Shown in pieces: positions 8,797 to 18,531 of a DNA stretch of 64,000 nt. The notes beneath the pieces were generated by a model. That model did no database searches. It was not told the origin of the DNA and saw only the letters and a list, made by a program, of their open reading frames with translations. This stretch comes from Glaciecola sp028401415 (GTDB taxonomy: Bacteria > Pseudomonadota > Gammaproteobacteria > Enterobacterales > Alteromonadaceae). A program made the position numbers and the translations under genes. Every line of letters begins with the position of its first letter. Position 1 is the first letter of the stretch. Where the stretch lies: assembly GCF_028401415.2 (NCBI RefSeq), contig NZ_CP171821.2, forward strand, positions 434,001 through 498,000, read 5' to 3'.

Positions 8797-9868
8797 CTTC
8801 CGCTCTCCTGTTCATTTTGTTGCGATGGCCGAAAGTCGCCAGATGAAATAAACACTTGTCTAAATGCGCGATAGATGCCTGAGGCAGTATTTTCGTTGCC
8901 CCTAAATCGAGCCCGTATTCGACTTTGTCGCGAGATAGCTCCTGAACCTGATAGCTTAGTGCTCGTAAACCATTCTCTAGTTCATCAAACAATGCTTGGT
9001 TCTCACTGATTTCGATAGAAGCGGTTTGCAATAGGGCCGAATTCAATGCGAGCGTGTTTACATGATCGCTCAGACGTAACCAACCGCTAATGCCGCTATG
9101 TACAGAAAAGTCTTTCGTCAGCAGGCCTTGACCTTTTGCCACATGTTTCCATGACACATGATGTACGGGGTCGGTTTCAATGTGGTTACGAATGCCTTGT
9201 AAGTCGTCTGCCTGCATGGGACGTGTGCTTTGCGATTGTTCGTTATCGTCCTCTTGTGCAGACTGATGCAGCTGTATAGGCGTTTTTCGCGCGCTTGGAT
9301 ACACTAAAATTTGATGCTTGGGTTGCAGGTAGCTCCAGCATCGATAAAGACCAAAACCGAAAAAGCATTCTACTTTAATGCGCTTGCACAAATGTAAGCC
9401 GCGAGACATTGGGGCAAGATTAAGCTTGAGCTCGGTGCTTTCAAAATGCTCATCGAGCGCATATACAGCCGTTCGATCGTCAGACCTTAATACAAATTCC
9501 CCGCCCGGATAGCGATTCTGGCTGAAAAGTCGGCATCTTAAAACTACATCTCTATTCTCAAAGTCTGCTTCAAAGGGCAAAAATTCGAGCGAGTGTTGTG
9601 TAAAGAATTGATAGCTATGGAAAAGCGAGAGCAACAGCAGAGCCGAAAAGAAATAACTCATTCCCAATACAATATTGTTCTGGTAATTCGTGCCCAAAAT
9701 AAATAGGAAGGCAACAATGCAGATGATTGCCCAGCCGAAACTCGATGGCAAGATAAAGGTGTTAGTTAAATTAAAACGACTCTTGTTTTCTGCTGGAATG
9801 CGTTTATCCAACCAGTGGTTGCGACGGGTAAGCCATGTATTTCGAAACGCATTGATTGAGCGCTGCAT
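8783..9868 (-). CDS. DUF58 family protein
   Basis: A 361-residue protein. The ATG at 9868 is chosen because it overlaps the moxR stop in a TAATG coupling arrangement; a longer reading from 9961 would lie inside moxR. Two adjacent hydrophobic helices (residues about 35-80) are followed by a von Willebrand A-like DUF58 domain carrying the diagnostic block around DDLQGIRNHIETDPVHHVSWKHVA. DUF58 proteins are partners of MoxR ATPases, and with TgpA they form a conserved three-gene cluster probably acting at the membrane or cell wall. The C-terminal part is helical and ends in a charged tail that overlaps the start of the transglutaminase gene. Confidence 0.85.
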   Translation of the reverse strand: MQRSINAFRNTWLTRRNHWLDKRIPAENKSRFNLTNTFILPSSFGWAIICIVAFLFILGTNYQNNIVLGMSYFFSALLLLSLFHSYQFFTQHSLEFLPFEADFENRDVVLRCRLFSQNRYPGGEFVLRSDDRTAVYALDEHFESTELKLNLAPMSRGLHLCKRIKVECFFGFGLYRCWSYLQPKHQILVYPSARKTPIQLHQSAQEDDNEQSQSTRPMQADDLQGIRNHIETDPVHHVSWKHVAKGQGLLTKDFSVHSGISGWLRLSDHVNTLALNSALLQTASIEISENQALFDELENGLRALSYQVQELSRDKVEYGLDLGATKILPQASIAHLDKCLFHLATFGHRNKMNRRAEDARA

Positions 9869-10776
9869 TATGCCGCCAGAGGATCGACCTGTTGTAGCAA
9901 ATGTTCGCTGTATGAGCTTGATTTTTGACTGAGCAACTGACCACGCAATCTGTGTTCGCAAACACCACCAAAGACCAGTTGTACGTCCTCAGGCGTCACA
10001 TAATTTCGCTCGTTCACGAAGGCTGCGGCTTTCGCCGTATTCACTAGTGCTTTTGCTGCTCGTGGTGATAGTGCGTTGGGGAAGTCACTGGAGCTTCGCG
10101 TGGCATTAACGAGCTTAAGTACATAATGTAAAATAGCATCGCTTACAGTGACTTCTTCAACTTGTTGTTGAAGCTGAGATAGCGTTTGAACATCAACGAC
10201 AGTTTGAAGCTCACATGAGTGCGTATCATTCAGCAGCATCGCTTTTTCAGATTCGTAATCTGGATACCCTAAGGATAATTGCATATTAAATCGGTCAAGC
10301 TGGGATTCGGGCAAAGGGTGTGTGCCTGACTGATGCAGTGGATTTTGGGTCGCGATAACAAAAAACGGGTCGGGCAAGTCGCGGGTAGTGCCATCTATTG
10401 TCACCTGTCGTTCTGCCATTGCCTCTAGAAGGGCGCTTTGGGTTTTTGGACTGGCTCTGTTAATTTCGTCGGCAAGCACCACCTGATTAAAAATAGGACC
10501 GGGATGAAAGCTAAAGCTATTGGTGCTTTGTTCGTAAATGTTAATCCCTAGCATGTCGGCAGGGAGCAGATCGGAAGTAAACTGAATTCGCGCAAACTCT
10601 AGTCCAAGCACCTTGGACAGTGATTGTGACAGGGTAGTTTTACCCATGCCCGGCAAGTCTTCCAATAGCAAATGTCCCCGCGCCAGCAAACAAATTAGCG
10701 ACAGCTCAATTTGTGCTTCTTTGCCTCGGATCACGTTTCCTATTTGTTCAATACACTGTTGTACGTCTGCTCGCAT
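9868..10776 (-). CDS. MoxR family AAA+ ATPase
   Basis: A 302-residue AAA+ ATPase of the MoxR type, probably a chaperone for maturation of partner proteins. Walker A is at residues 41-48 (LPGMGKTT) and Walker B in VVLADEINRASPKTQSALLEAM. Sensor 1 is in VIATQNP, and the C-terminal helical lid ends in the NYVTPEDVQLVFGGVCEHRL block typical of MoxR. It is the first gene of a translationally coupled operon with the DUF58 and transglutaminase genes. The promoter is expected in the 328 bp between it and the divergent pgm. Confidence 0.92.
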   Translation of the reverse strand: MRADVQQCIEQIGNVIRGKEAQIELSLICLLARGHLLLEDLPGMGKTTLSQSLSKVLGLEFARIQFTSDLLPADMLGINIYEQSTNSFSFHPGPIFNQVVLADEINRASPKTQSALLEAMAERQVTIDGTTRDLPDPFFVIATQNPLHQSGTHPLPESQLDRFNMQLSLGYPDYESEKAMLLNDTHSCELQTVVDVQTLSQLQQQVEEVTVSDAILHYVLKLVNATRSSSDFPNALSPRAAKALVNTAKAAAFVNERNYVTPEDVQLVFGGVCEHRLRGQLLSQKSSSYSEHLLQQVDPLAA

Positions 10777-11104
10777 GGTCTATTTCTTTTGTGTTCATTT
10801 TTACATGATAAAGGGATACATGATAATTTAGGTAATGCTTATATCAATTATCGCCTTAAATACGCTGGTATGTTATTCACTTAAAAAATTCATTACACTA
10901 AAAACTTACCTCAGAGCATCGATACGCGTTTAGGCTGTAAGTGCGCCAGCACAATAATCAAGACCAAAAAGCGAAAAAGCTTAAGCGGTAGTGCTATAAA
11001 ACGTAGCATACAATTATGTGTAAGTCTTAGAGGATATCGGCGATCACAAAAAAACACTTAACACTGACTGTATTACGCATTGTTTAAAATAAAAAGGAAC
11101 TGCA
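10777..11104. other. intergenic region between divergent moxR and pgm
   Basis: About 330 bp, AT-rich, with no convincing reading frame. It must contain promoters for moxR (leftward) and pgm (rightward). I see only weak -10-like words (TACAAT near 11008) without well-spaced -35 partners. A good ribosome-binding site (AAAAAGGAACTGCA) precedes pgm. Confidence 0.4.
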
Positions 11105-12742
11105 ATGGCAAATCATCCTCTGGCAGGAAAATCTCCGAAAGCTTCACAGCTCATCAATGTGGCAAAGTTGTGTAGTGATTACTACTCGCAAACGCCAGAC
11201 GTATTGATTAAAGAACAAGCTGTCAGTTTCGGCACATCAGGCCACCGTGGCTCATCTGCTTTAGCCTCCTTCAACGACGCTCATATTGGGGCAATCTGCC
11301 AAGCGCTTTGTGAATATCGTCAGGCCAACAGCATAGACGGCCCTCTGTTTATTGGAAAAGATACCCATGCGCTGTCTGAACCCGCATTAGTAACCGCAAT
11401 TGAAGTCTTAGTGGCAAATGGCGTTGAAGTTGTGATTCAACAAGACAATGCATTCACGCCAACGCCGGTCATATCACAACGTATCGTTAGCTACAATCGC
11501 GGCAGAACAGAGCATTTAGCGGATGGCATTGTGATTACCCCCTCGCACAACCCGCCCAGCGACGGTGGATTTAAGTACAATGAAACTCATGGAGGTCCTG
11601 CGGGCGGCGAGACCACCTCGCAGATACAAAATCGTGCTAATGAAATCATCGCAACGGGCGGGGCGCAAGTTAAGCGTGTCCCTATTAACCGTGCAATGCA
11701 AAGTGACAACTTAACTCAAGTGGATTTTGCGGTGGACTATGTCCACGCACTAAAGGATGTAGTGGACTTACAAGCCATCAGCGATGCGAAAGTTAAAATG
11801 GGAACTGACCCCTTGGGCGGCTCTGGATTGGCGTACTGGGACAAAATTGCAGACAAATATTCCTTAGATATTACCTTAGTAAACCCTGAATTGGACCAGC
11901 GCTTTGCGTTTATGCGCTGTGATCGCGACGGTAAAATTCGGATGGATTGTTCTTCTGCCTTCGCGATGTCTGGCTTGATTGAAATGAAGAACTCCTTTGA
12001 TATTGCTTTTGGAAATGACCCTGACTTCGACCGCCATGGGATTGTTTGTCCCTCGGTAGGTTTAATGAATCCAAATCACTACTTGGCAGTTGCTATTCAA
12101 TATTTATATCAAAATCGTCCGCATTGGTCAGATAATCAAGCCATCGGTAAGACACTGGTATCCAGTAGCATGATTGACCGCGTTGCGAACAAGTTGGGGC
12201 GACAATTGCTAGAAATGCCCGTTGGTTTTAAGTGGTTTGTAGATGGTTTATCAAAACGCGCGATTGCCTTTGCGGGGGAGGAGTCAGCAGGCGGGATATT
12301 CTTGCAAAGAGACGGACAAACTTGGGCAACCGACAAAGACGGATTCATTATGAGTTTGCTCGCTGCAGAGATTAAAGCAAAGACCGACAAAGATCCGGGT
12401 GAGCATTATCAAGCTTTGACGCAGGAATTTGGCGCTCCGAATTATACCCGAATTGACGTTGCTGCTACGCTTGAGCAAAAACAAAGGCTTTCACAGTTAG
12501 ACGCATCTAATATTTCCGCTTCAGATATGGCGGGTGAGACAATCACGCAAATTCAAACTAACGCTCCTGGCAATAACGCGCCGATAGGCGGGGTAAAAGT
12601 GAGTACCGAAAACGGTTGGTTTGCAGCAAGACCCTCTGGCACTGAAAACGTCTATAAAATTTATGCAGAAAGCTTTAAGGATGAAACTCACTTACAGAAA
12701 ATCATTAAAGACGCAGAGCAATTAGTTGAGGAAGTACTATAA
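11105..12742 (+). CDS. pgm: phosphoglucomutase (alpha-D-glucose phosphate specific)
   Basis: A 545-residue enzyme, one residue shorter than E. coli Pgm and similar along its whole length. It interconverts glucose 1-phosphate and glucose 6-phosphate through a phosphoserine. Active-site Ser147 sits in TPSHNPPSDGG, the Mg2+ loop is GNDPDFDRHG, the sugar-binding loop is GEESAGG, and the phosphate-binding loop is RPSGTEN near the C-terminus. The next gene is glycogen phosphorylase, whose product is glucose 1-phosphate, so the pair forms the glycogen-to-glycolysis step. The 251-bp gap between them leaves room for a separate glgP promoter. Confidence 0.95.
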   Translation: MANHPLAGKSPKASQLINVAKLCSDYYSQTPDVLIKEQAVSFGTSGHRGSSALASFNDAHIGAICQALCEYRQANSIDGPLFIGKDTHALSEPALVTAIEVLVANGVEVVIQQDNAFTPTPVISQRIVSYNRGRTEHLADGIVITPSHNPPSDGGFKYNETHGGPAGGETTSQIQNRANEIIATGGAQVKRVPINRAMQSDNLTQVDFAVDYVHALKDVVDLQAISDAKVKMGTDPLGGSGLAYWDKIADKYSLDITLVNPELDQRFAFMRCDRDGKIRMDCSSAFAMSGLIEMKNSFDIAFGNDPDFDRHGIVCPSVGLMNPNHYLAVAIQYLYQNRPHWSDNQAIGKTLVSSSMIDRVANKLGRQLLEMPVGFKWFVDGLSKRAIAFAGEESAGGIFLQRDGQTWATDKDGFIMSLLAAEIKAKTDKDPGEHYQALTQEFGAPNYTRIDVAATLEQKQRLSQLDASNISASDMAGETITQIQTNAPGNNAPIGGVKVSTENGWFAARPSGTENVYKIYAESFKDETHLQKIIKDAEQLVEEVL

Positions 12743-12993
12743 AATTCCCAAATGTAAGCATAAGTGCGTGATCATGTAAAAAATATGTAAATTTATTACC
12801 GCTTTGTAGTCTAATATAATAAATTGGTCTTTGAATTTTACAAAAATGCAACATGCATACGTATTTAGTCGCTATTGTATATAGTTTTGGCTCGATTTGT
12901 GTAATAAACTTTCAATATGTTCGGCGCTTAATCGATTAAGAATGATTTAGTCAGAAGAAGCGCCGCTAGTCATCCATTTATTGAGAGAATTTC

Positions 12994-15498
12994 ATGACTA
13001 CAGCCACTAAACCTGCAAAACAAGCTGGTCAAAACGCGGTGAGCACCTTGCCTGCGTTATCCTTATCGAAAAAAGCCTTTAAAGAAGCCGTAGTACGTCA
13101 TCTTCACTGTTCCTTAGGCACTGACGAAAACAAAGCGGATAATCACGCATGGTATAAAGCCATCAGCGCGGCTATCCAAGAATTGGTGTTAGAGCGTTTG
13201 CGAACCACGCAAAAAAACCATTACCTTAACGATACACGCGCCGTCCACTACTTATCCGCAGAGTTCCTGATGGGGCGTTTGTTATCGAATAACATGCACA
13301 ACTTCGGCTTGTTTGAAACCGCCGATTCTGCGCTAAAAGAGCTTGGCGTAACGCTAAGTGACGTGCTGGAAGAAGAGCCTGATATGGCGCTTGGTAATGG
13401 TGGTTTAGGGCGCTTAGCAGCGTGTTTTATTGATTCTCTAGCTACGATGGAATTTCCGGCTATTGGTTATGGCATTCATTATGAACATGGATTATTTAGG
13501 CAAGAGATAAAAAATGGTGCGCAAATAGAGCGACCTGATAGCTGGCGTGATTATGGCAACCCATGGGAAATTTGCCGCCCTGAATCTATTCAAGAAATAT
13601 CACTTTATGGCTATGTGGAGACGAAATACGGCACCAACGGTCAAATTCAAAAAGAATGGCATCCAGGGGCAATTGTAAAGGGGGTCCCATGGGATATTCC
13701 AGTAGTAGGTTACGGTGGTAAAACTGTCAACGTACTGCGTTTGTGGGAGAGTCAGTCTTCTGGTTATTTCAATTGGGATGTATTTAACGCAGGTGGTTAT
13801 GTTGATGCTCAGCGCGAAAACGTTGAAGCAGAGACTATATCAAAAGTGTTGTATCCAAACGATGAAACTGAAGCAGGTAAAGAGCTGCGATTAATTCAGC
13901 AATACTTTTTCAGCGCATGTTCACTTAAAGATATCATTAGGCGCTACAAGCGTGCTCATGGCGATGACTGGTCGCGTTTTACCGATCAAGTTGTTATTCA
14001 ATTGAATGACACCCACCCAGCAATAGCCATCCCAGAGCTCATGCGCATACTGGTCGATAGAGCTGAATTAGATTGGGATTCTGCGTGGGCTATATGCCAG
14101 AAAACCTTCGCCTATACTAACCACACTTTATTGCCCGAAGCCTTGGAAAAATGGCCTGCACGCATGTTAGAAAAAATCTTGCCGCGCCATTTAGAGATCA
14201 TCTACGAAATTAATCACCGATTTATGGCTGAGGTGGAAAAGAAGTGGCCGGGTAACAACGCAATAAAAGCTAAGCTATCAATCATTGAAGAAAGCAATGA
14301 AAAGATGGTGCGCATGGGTAACTTGAGTGTAATTGGTTCGTTTGCGGTCAATGGTGTGGCGGAAATTCACTCAAAGTTGGTAAAACAAGACTTGTTCCCA
14401 GAGTTTGATCAACTGTATCCGGGTAAGCTGACCAACGTCACCAATGGCATTACGCCACGGCGTTGGTTAAAAGCATGTAATCCTTTGCTTTCTGAGCTGA
14501 TTTCCAAAAAGATTGGGAATGACTGGCCGCTTGAGTTAGACCAGCTCGATAAGATTTCTGAGCTAGCGGATAACAAGACCTTTCAAAATCAGTTTATGAA
14601 GGTGAAGCAAAAAAACAAGCAAGCCTTAGCAGCGGAAATCAAGGCATTGACGGGAATCAGCGTCGATACAAAGGCAATATTTGATATTCAAATTAAACGT
14701 TTGCACGAGTATAAACGCCAACACTTAAATGTATTGCACATACTAGCGCTGTATCGTCGACTGCTCGAGAATCCGAACTATGACATTCATCCTCGTGTGT
14801 TTATTTTCGGCGCAAAAGCGGCCCCAGGGTACGCGCTAGCGAAAACGGTTATTTTTGCCATTAACAAGATTGCCGATAAAATCAACAGCGACAATCGCGT
14901 TAATCACAAGCTCAAAGTTGTGTTCATGCCTAATTACCGTGTATCTCAGGCTGAAAAGATGATTCCTGCAGCAGATGTTTCGCAGCAAATCTCTACTGCC
15001 GGCAAAGAAGCCTCAGGCACCGGTAATATGAAGCTGGCGTTAAATGGCGCAGTGACCATCGGTACGCTTGATGGCGCAAATATTGAAATCGCCGAAGAAG
15101 TGGGAGATGAGAATATTTTCATCTTTGGTAATACGGTAGAGCAGGTAAATGCATTACATGCGAAAGGTTACAATCCATATGATTACTATTATCAAAACAA
15201 AGAAATAAAAGCGGTGCTTGACTGGCTTGATAGTGACTACTTCACGCCAGGTCAGCCAGGCGCACTTTCGTCGCTTAAACAAAGCATGTTAGATGGCGGC
15301 GACCCATATCTTTGCTTAGCCGACTTTGAGTCATACAGTGAAGCAAACAAAGCGCTCGACCTTGCGTACAAAGACAAATCACGCTGGGCGAAAATGGCAA
15401 TTTTAAACACTGCAAAAATGGGTAAATTCACCTCAGACCGCTCGATTCGTGATTACGTTGAAAAGATCTGGAAACTGGATACCTGTTCAGTGAAATAA
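12994..15498 (+). CDS. glgP: glycogen/maltodextrin phosphorylase
   Basis: An 834-residue family GT35 phosphorylase that releases glucose 1-phosphate from alpha-1,4-glucan ends. The PLP lysine is Lys680 in SGTGNMKLALNGA. Other hallmarks are the N-terminal HYLSAEFLMGRLL, ALGNGGLGRLAACF, the QLNDTHPAIAIPELMR block and KRLHEYKRQ. Length fits E. coli GlgP/MalP (about 800-815) with a short extra N-terminus. A GAGAG ribosome-binding site precedes the ATG. None of glgA, glgB, glgC or glgX is in the window, so the remaining glycogen genes must lie elsewhere. A strong terminator follows. Confidence 0.94.
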   Translation: MTTATKPAKQAGQNAVSTLPALSLSKKAFKEAVVRHLHCSLGTDENKADNHAWYKAISAAIQELVLERLRTTQKNHYLNDTRAVHYLSAEFLMGRLLSNNMHNFGLFETADSALKELGVTLSDVLEEEPDMALGNGGLGRLAACFIDSLATMEFPAIGYGIHYEHGLFRQEIKNGAQIERPDSWRDYGNPWEICRPESIQEISLYGYVETKYGTNGQIQKEWHPGAIVKGVPWDIPVVGYGGKTVNVLRLWESQSSGYFNWDVFNAGGYVDAQRENVEAETISKVLYPNDETEAGKELRLIQQYFFSACSLKDIIRRYKRAHGDDWSRFTDQVVIQLNDTHPAIAIPELMRILVDRAELDWDSAWAICQKTFAYTNHTLLPEALEKWPARMLEKILPRHLEIIYEINHRFMAEVEKKWPGNNAIKAKLSIIEESNEKMVRMGNLSVIGSFAVNGVAEIHSKLVKQDLFPEFDQLYPGKLTNVTNGITPRRWLKACNPLLSELISKKIGNDWPLELDQLDKISELADNKTFQNQFMKVKQKNKQALAAEIKALTGISVDTKAIFDIQIKRLHEYKRQHLNVLHILALYRRLLENPNYDIHPRVFIFGAKAAPGYALAKTVIFAINKIADKINSDNRVNHKLKVVFMPNYRVSQAEKMIPAADVSQQISTAGKEASGTGNMKLALNGAVTIGTLDGANIEIAEEVGDENIFIFGNTVEQVNALHAKGYNPYDYYYQNKEIKAVLDWLDSDYFTPGQPGALSSLKQSMLDGGDPYLCLADFESYSEANKALDLAYKDKSRWAKMAILNTAKMGKFTSDRSIRDYVEKIWKLDTCSVK

Positions 15499-15557
15499 AA
15501 AGTGTGCTTATTTACGCTTAGAAAAGTGCACTAAATCATTAAATGATGAATTAAATT

Positions 15558-15587
15558 AAAAAAGCTCGCTTTGGCGGGCTTTTTTCA
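15558..15587 (+). terminator. Rho-independent terminator after glgP
   Basis: The inverted repeat AAAAAAGCTCGC (15558-15569) / GCGGGCTTTTTT (15574-15585) has a 4-nt loop and a T-rich 3' arm, 60 bp after the glgP stop. The A-rich 5' side may let it work in both directions. Confidence 0.88.
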
Positions 15588-15686
15588 TAAAGAAATTTCT
15601 AAAATACGCGATAACAACAGTATTGATTGTTCTGCACACGATAATGTTATTTGTCAGGACTGGTTTTTCAATACTTTGTGGATCGT

Positions 15687-17003
15687 ATGACATTAGAACA
15701 GCATCAGCACCTTAATCATATTCCCAATCGCTATCATTTTATAGAGATTGTGGAGCAAATAGCGCTAAGTGAAGAGCACTTTAGCCTGATGCTCTTAGAT
15801 GTCATGCGCTTTTCAGACGTGTCAGCTGCATTTGATCACAAAGCAGGTGATGAAATTCTTCTCAAAATTGCTAACCGTGTTTGTCATATATTTGAAGACG
15901 CTGCTGCAATAGGTCGCTTAAGTGGCGATATATTTGCGATTGTATTTCTTGACGCCAACACTCCAAGTGAAATGCGACGTAAAAACACGCATTTGATTTC
16001 TCACTTCAAAACTCCTTTGATGGTTAACGACACAGCATTTATTGCAGATTTCAACGTTGGTGCCGCGATTCGAAAGAACAAACATACCGATTCGAACACG
16101 GTGATTTCGCTTGCCGAAAATGCATTGAAAAAATCAAAAGGCAACCGGCACGTTAATTTTTCAGTGCTGGAAGATGCGGATCACTCAAATTCTGGTAAAG
16201 GACTTGCTTTAAAGGCTGATTTAACTCGTGCATTAAACAACGATGAGCTCGAGCTTTATTATCAACCCAAAGTAGACTTGAACGATTATTCTATAATTGG
16301 TGCAGAGTGCTTGTTACGTTGGAATCATCCGTTAGACGGTGTTGTATTTCCGGGCACACTGCTTCAGGCAGCAGAGTCTTACAATATGATGAATGAGCTG
16401 GGGTTTTGGACACTAGAGAGTGCCTTCAGCTCCATTGCGGAAATGTCATCTAAGGGCTTCGATATGGCTGTGTCGGTAAATATTTCACCTACACAACTGT
16501 ATGATCCTCGCTTACTCCCGGCTATTCGCCAGCTGGTTCAAAAATATGATATTGAACCCAGTCTGATTGAAATTGAATTGACTGAAGATGTCGCACTTAC
16601 CAATTCTTTACTCGTCAAGCGACAGTTAGACGATATGAAACGCATGGGTATTGCGATATCCATGGATGATTTTGGTAAAGGTTACTCTAATTTAAGCTTT
16701 ATTCGCGACCTAGAGCTGTCAGCGATTAAAATTGACAAAGCCTTTGTGCTTGAACTCAATGAATCGCCAGTAAATAGCGCAATTGTGCAAGCAACTAAAA
16801 CGATTTGTGATGCCAAAGGTTGCGAGACCTATGCAGAAGGCATTGAAAACCAGCTTCAGCTAGCCATGCTCAAAGAAATGGGAATTACAAAAGGACAAGG
16901 CTTTTTATTCTCACCTGCGGTGCCGCTACAGCAATTCATCAGCCTCGTAAAAGCAGGCGGATTTAAAGAAAAAATAGAAGGTTCTTCTCGAAAAATTGGA
17001 TAG
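15687..17003 (+). CDS. GGDEF-EAL protein with degenerate GGDEF site; likely c-di-GMP phosphodiesterase
   Basis: A 438-residue cytoplasmic protein with no sensor or membrane domain. The GGDEF domain covers residues about 8-165, but its signature reads SGDIF (residues 79-83), so diguanylate cyclase activity is doubtful. The EAL domain covers about 178-430 and keeps the catalytic set: E207 (as ECL, a small change from EAL), NISPTQL, IELTED, DDFGKGYS with D327-D328, IKIDKAF and YAEGIE. I therefore predict c-di-GMP hydrolysis. The ATG at 15687 is preferred because the GGDEF fold begins right after it; a TTG at 15651 or GTG at 15678 would add 12 or 3 residues, and none has a good ribosome-binding site. 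Confidence 0.85.
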   Translation: MTLEQHQHLNHIPNRYHFIEIVEQIALSEEHFSLMLLDVMRFSDVSAAFDHKAGDEILLKIANRVCHIFEDAAAIGRLSGDIFAIVFLDANTPSEMRRKNTHLISHFKTPLMVNDTAFIADFNVGAAIRKNKHTDSNTVISLAENALKKSKGNRHVNFSVLEDADHSNSGKGLALKADLTRALNNDELELYYQPKVDLNDYSIIGAECLLRWNHPLDGVVFPGTLLQAAESYNMMNELGFWTLESAFSSIAEMSSKGFDMAVSVNISPTQLYDPRLLPAIRQLVQKYDIEPSLIEIELTEDVALTNSLLVKRQLDDMKRMGIAISMDDFGKGYSNLSFIRDLELSAIKIDKAFVLELNESPVNSAIVQATKTICDAKGCETYAEGIENQLQLAMLKEMGITKGQGFLFSPAVPLQQFISLVKAGGFKEKIEGSSRKIG

Positions 17004-17047
17004 GGCTTGCTACTCTTTCAAGGTGTTTTTTCACCTCGGTAATTTCA

Positions 17048-18100
17048 GTGATATCAAGCTTAGACGACTTTTTGTCTTACTCCCTCAAGCATAATAACGA
17101 CTACTCTGAATTCAGTTTTGATCTCCTCGAGCATACTCGGGTCAGCAGCAGCTTGCCTGGCGTTATTTCATTTTCTCCTCTCAATCAACATTTAGATTCA
17201 AGCGCTGCCAAAAGGGTAGTCTTGTCGTGCGGGATCCACGGCAATGAAACCGCACCCATTGAAATATGTAACGAAATGATTAGAGAGATTGCGCAAGGAC
17301 ATCTGCGTGTTGTGCATCCTACCTTGTTTATTTTTGGTAATTTGGAATCAATGGTAGCAGAAACGCGTTTTATCGATGAAAACCTTAATCGACTGTTTGT
17401 GCCAAAAATACACGAGAAAGAAAGTCATCCTGAGCGCTTTGAGAATGCTGAGCAAGCGCGTGCGGCAGCGTTAATGACGGCCGTCACTCAGTTCTTTCAA
17501 GGAGCGGGTGATGCAGATGCATACGATAAGGCCACACGAATACATTATGACCTGCACACGGCAATTCGCGCATCAAAGAATGAGAAATTTGCGGTATACC
17601 CTTATTTACATGGTAAACCCTACAATAAAGAACAGTTGCAGTTTATGTCAGACTGCGGTGTTAATACGATTTTGCTTTCTCAGACGCCCGCTACCACCTT
17701 TAGCTACTACTCGTCCTTTAATCATGGTGCACATGCCTTTACGGTTGAGCTAGGCAAGGTCAAGGCATTCGGTCAAAATGATATGAGCAAATTTATTAAA
17801 GTAAACAAAATGCTCCGTGAGTTAATAAGCAAACAAGCATTGTCTCTCACTCCTTACCACACATGTCCTTTAGATATTTACACGGTTAATCAGGTGGTAA
17901 GGAAACACCAAGATGACTTTCGCCTGAACTTCACAGACGACACGGCTAATTTTACTGATTTTAAAAAGGGTGAGCTATTGGCCGAGGAAACCGGCGCAAA
18001 ATATGTGGCTGAACACGATGGAGAGGCGATAGTATTTCCTAATGCAGATGTGGCGCTTGGACAGCGAGCTATGCTAACGGTGATTCCATATGAGCTTTGA
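17048..18100 (+). CDS. astE: succinylglutamate desuccinylase
   Basis: A 350-residue zinc enzyme of the AstE/aspartoacylase family. It performs the last step of the arginine succinyltransferase pathway, N-succinylglutamate to glutamate and succinate. Zinc ligands His64 and Glu67 are in CGIHGNETAP and the third in HYDLHTAIR; the catalytic glutamate is in FTVELGKVKAFG. FIDENLNRLF is another family block. The start is GTG at 17048. The rest of the ast operon is absent from the window, so the gene is detached here. It overlaps the HIT gene by 11 bp, indicating co-transcription. Confidence 0.9.
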   Translation: MISSLDDFLSYSLKHNNDYSEFSFDLLEHTRVSSSLPGVISFSPLNQHLDSSAAKRVVLSCGIHGNETAPIEICNEMIREIAQGHLRVVHPTLFIFGNLESMVAETRFIDENLNRLFVPKIHEKESHPERFENAEQARAAALMTAVTQFFQGAGDADAYDKATRIHYDLHTAIRASKNEKFAVYPYLHGKPYNKEQLQFMSDCGVNTILLSQTPATTFSYYSSFNHGAHAFTVELGKVKAFGQNDMSKFIKVNKMLRELISKQALSLTPYHTCPLDIYTVNQVVRKHQDDFRLNFTDDTANFTDFKKGELLAEETGAKYVAEHDGEAIVFPNADVALGQRAMLTVIPYEL

Positions 18101-18515
18101 ACTTCACCCTCAGTTAGAAAAAGACAGCATACATGTTGGTAATTTCGACTTGTCAGAGCTGCGCATAATAAATGATGCCAACTACCCATGGTTTTTGTTA
18201 ATCCCTAAAGTAGCTGATGTTCAAGAATTGCATCATTTGAACGACGCGCAATATGCGCAACTTAGCCAGGAAAGCAGACGCCTGTCTCAGGCTATGCAGC
18301 GATGTTTCTCGCCAGATAAAATGAATATTGCCAGCTTGGGCAACATGGTTGAGCAGCTTCACGTTCATCACATTGCCCGATTTAAGACGGATATTTCGTG
18401 GCCTAATCCAGTTTGGGGTTACGCGCCAGCAAAGTCACTTTCCCCTGCTGTGATAGCGCAACACAGCGCAGATATTTGTCGGCACTTGAATGATGCCGAA
18501 ACGTTTATTAAATGA
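18090..18515 (+). CDS. HIT domain protein
   Basis: A 141-residue protein of the histidine-triad nucleotide hydrolase superfamily. The triad motif is LHVHHIARF near residues 90-98, preceded by NMVEQ, and the N-terminal strand block PWFLLIPKV is typical of the small HIT proteins common in marine gammaproteobacteria. HIT enzymes act on nucleoside phosphates, but this one's substrate is unknown. It starts inside the end of astE (11-bp overlap) and is followed 16 bp later by ybjQ. Confidence 0.87.
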   Translation: MSFELHPQLEKDSIHVGNFDLSELRIINDANYPWFLLIPKVADVQELHHLNDAQYAQLSQESRRLSQAMQRCFSPDKMNIASLGNMVEQLHVHHIARFKTDISWPNPVWGYAPAKSLSPAVIAQHSADICRHLNDAETFIK

Positions 18516-18531
18516 AAACAAAGGAAGCTTT

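Noticed and set aside
9869..9961. Longer N-terminus for the DUF58 protein
   Set aside because: It would lie wholly within moxR. The TAATG overlap at 9868 is the normal coupling start.
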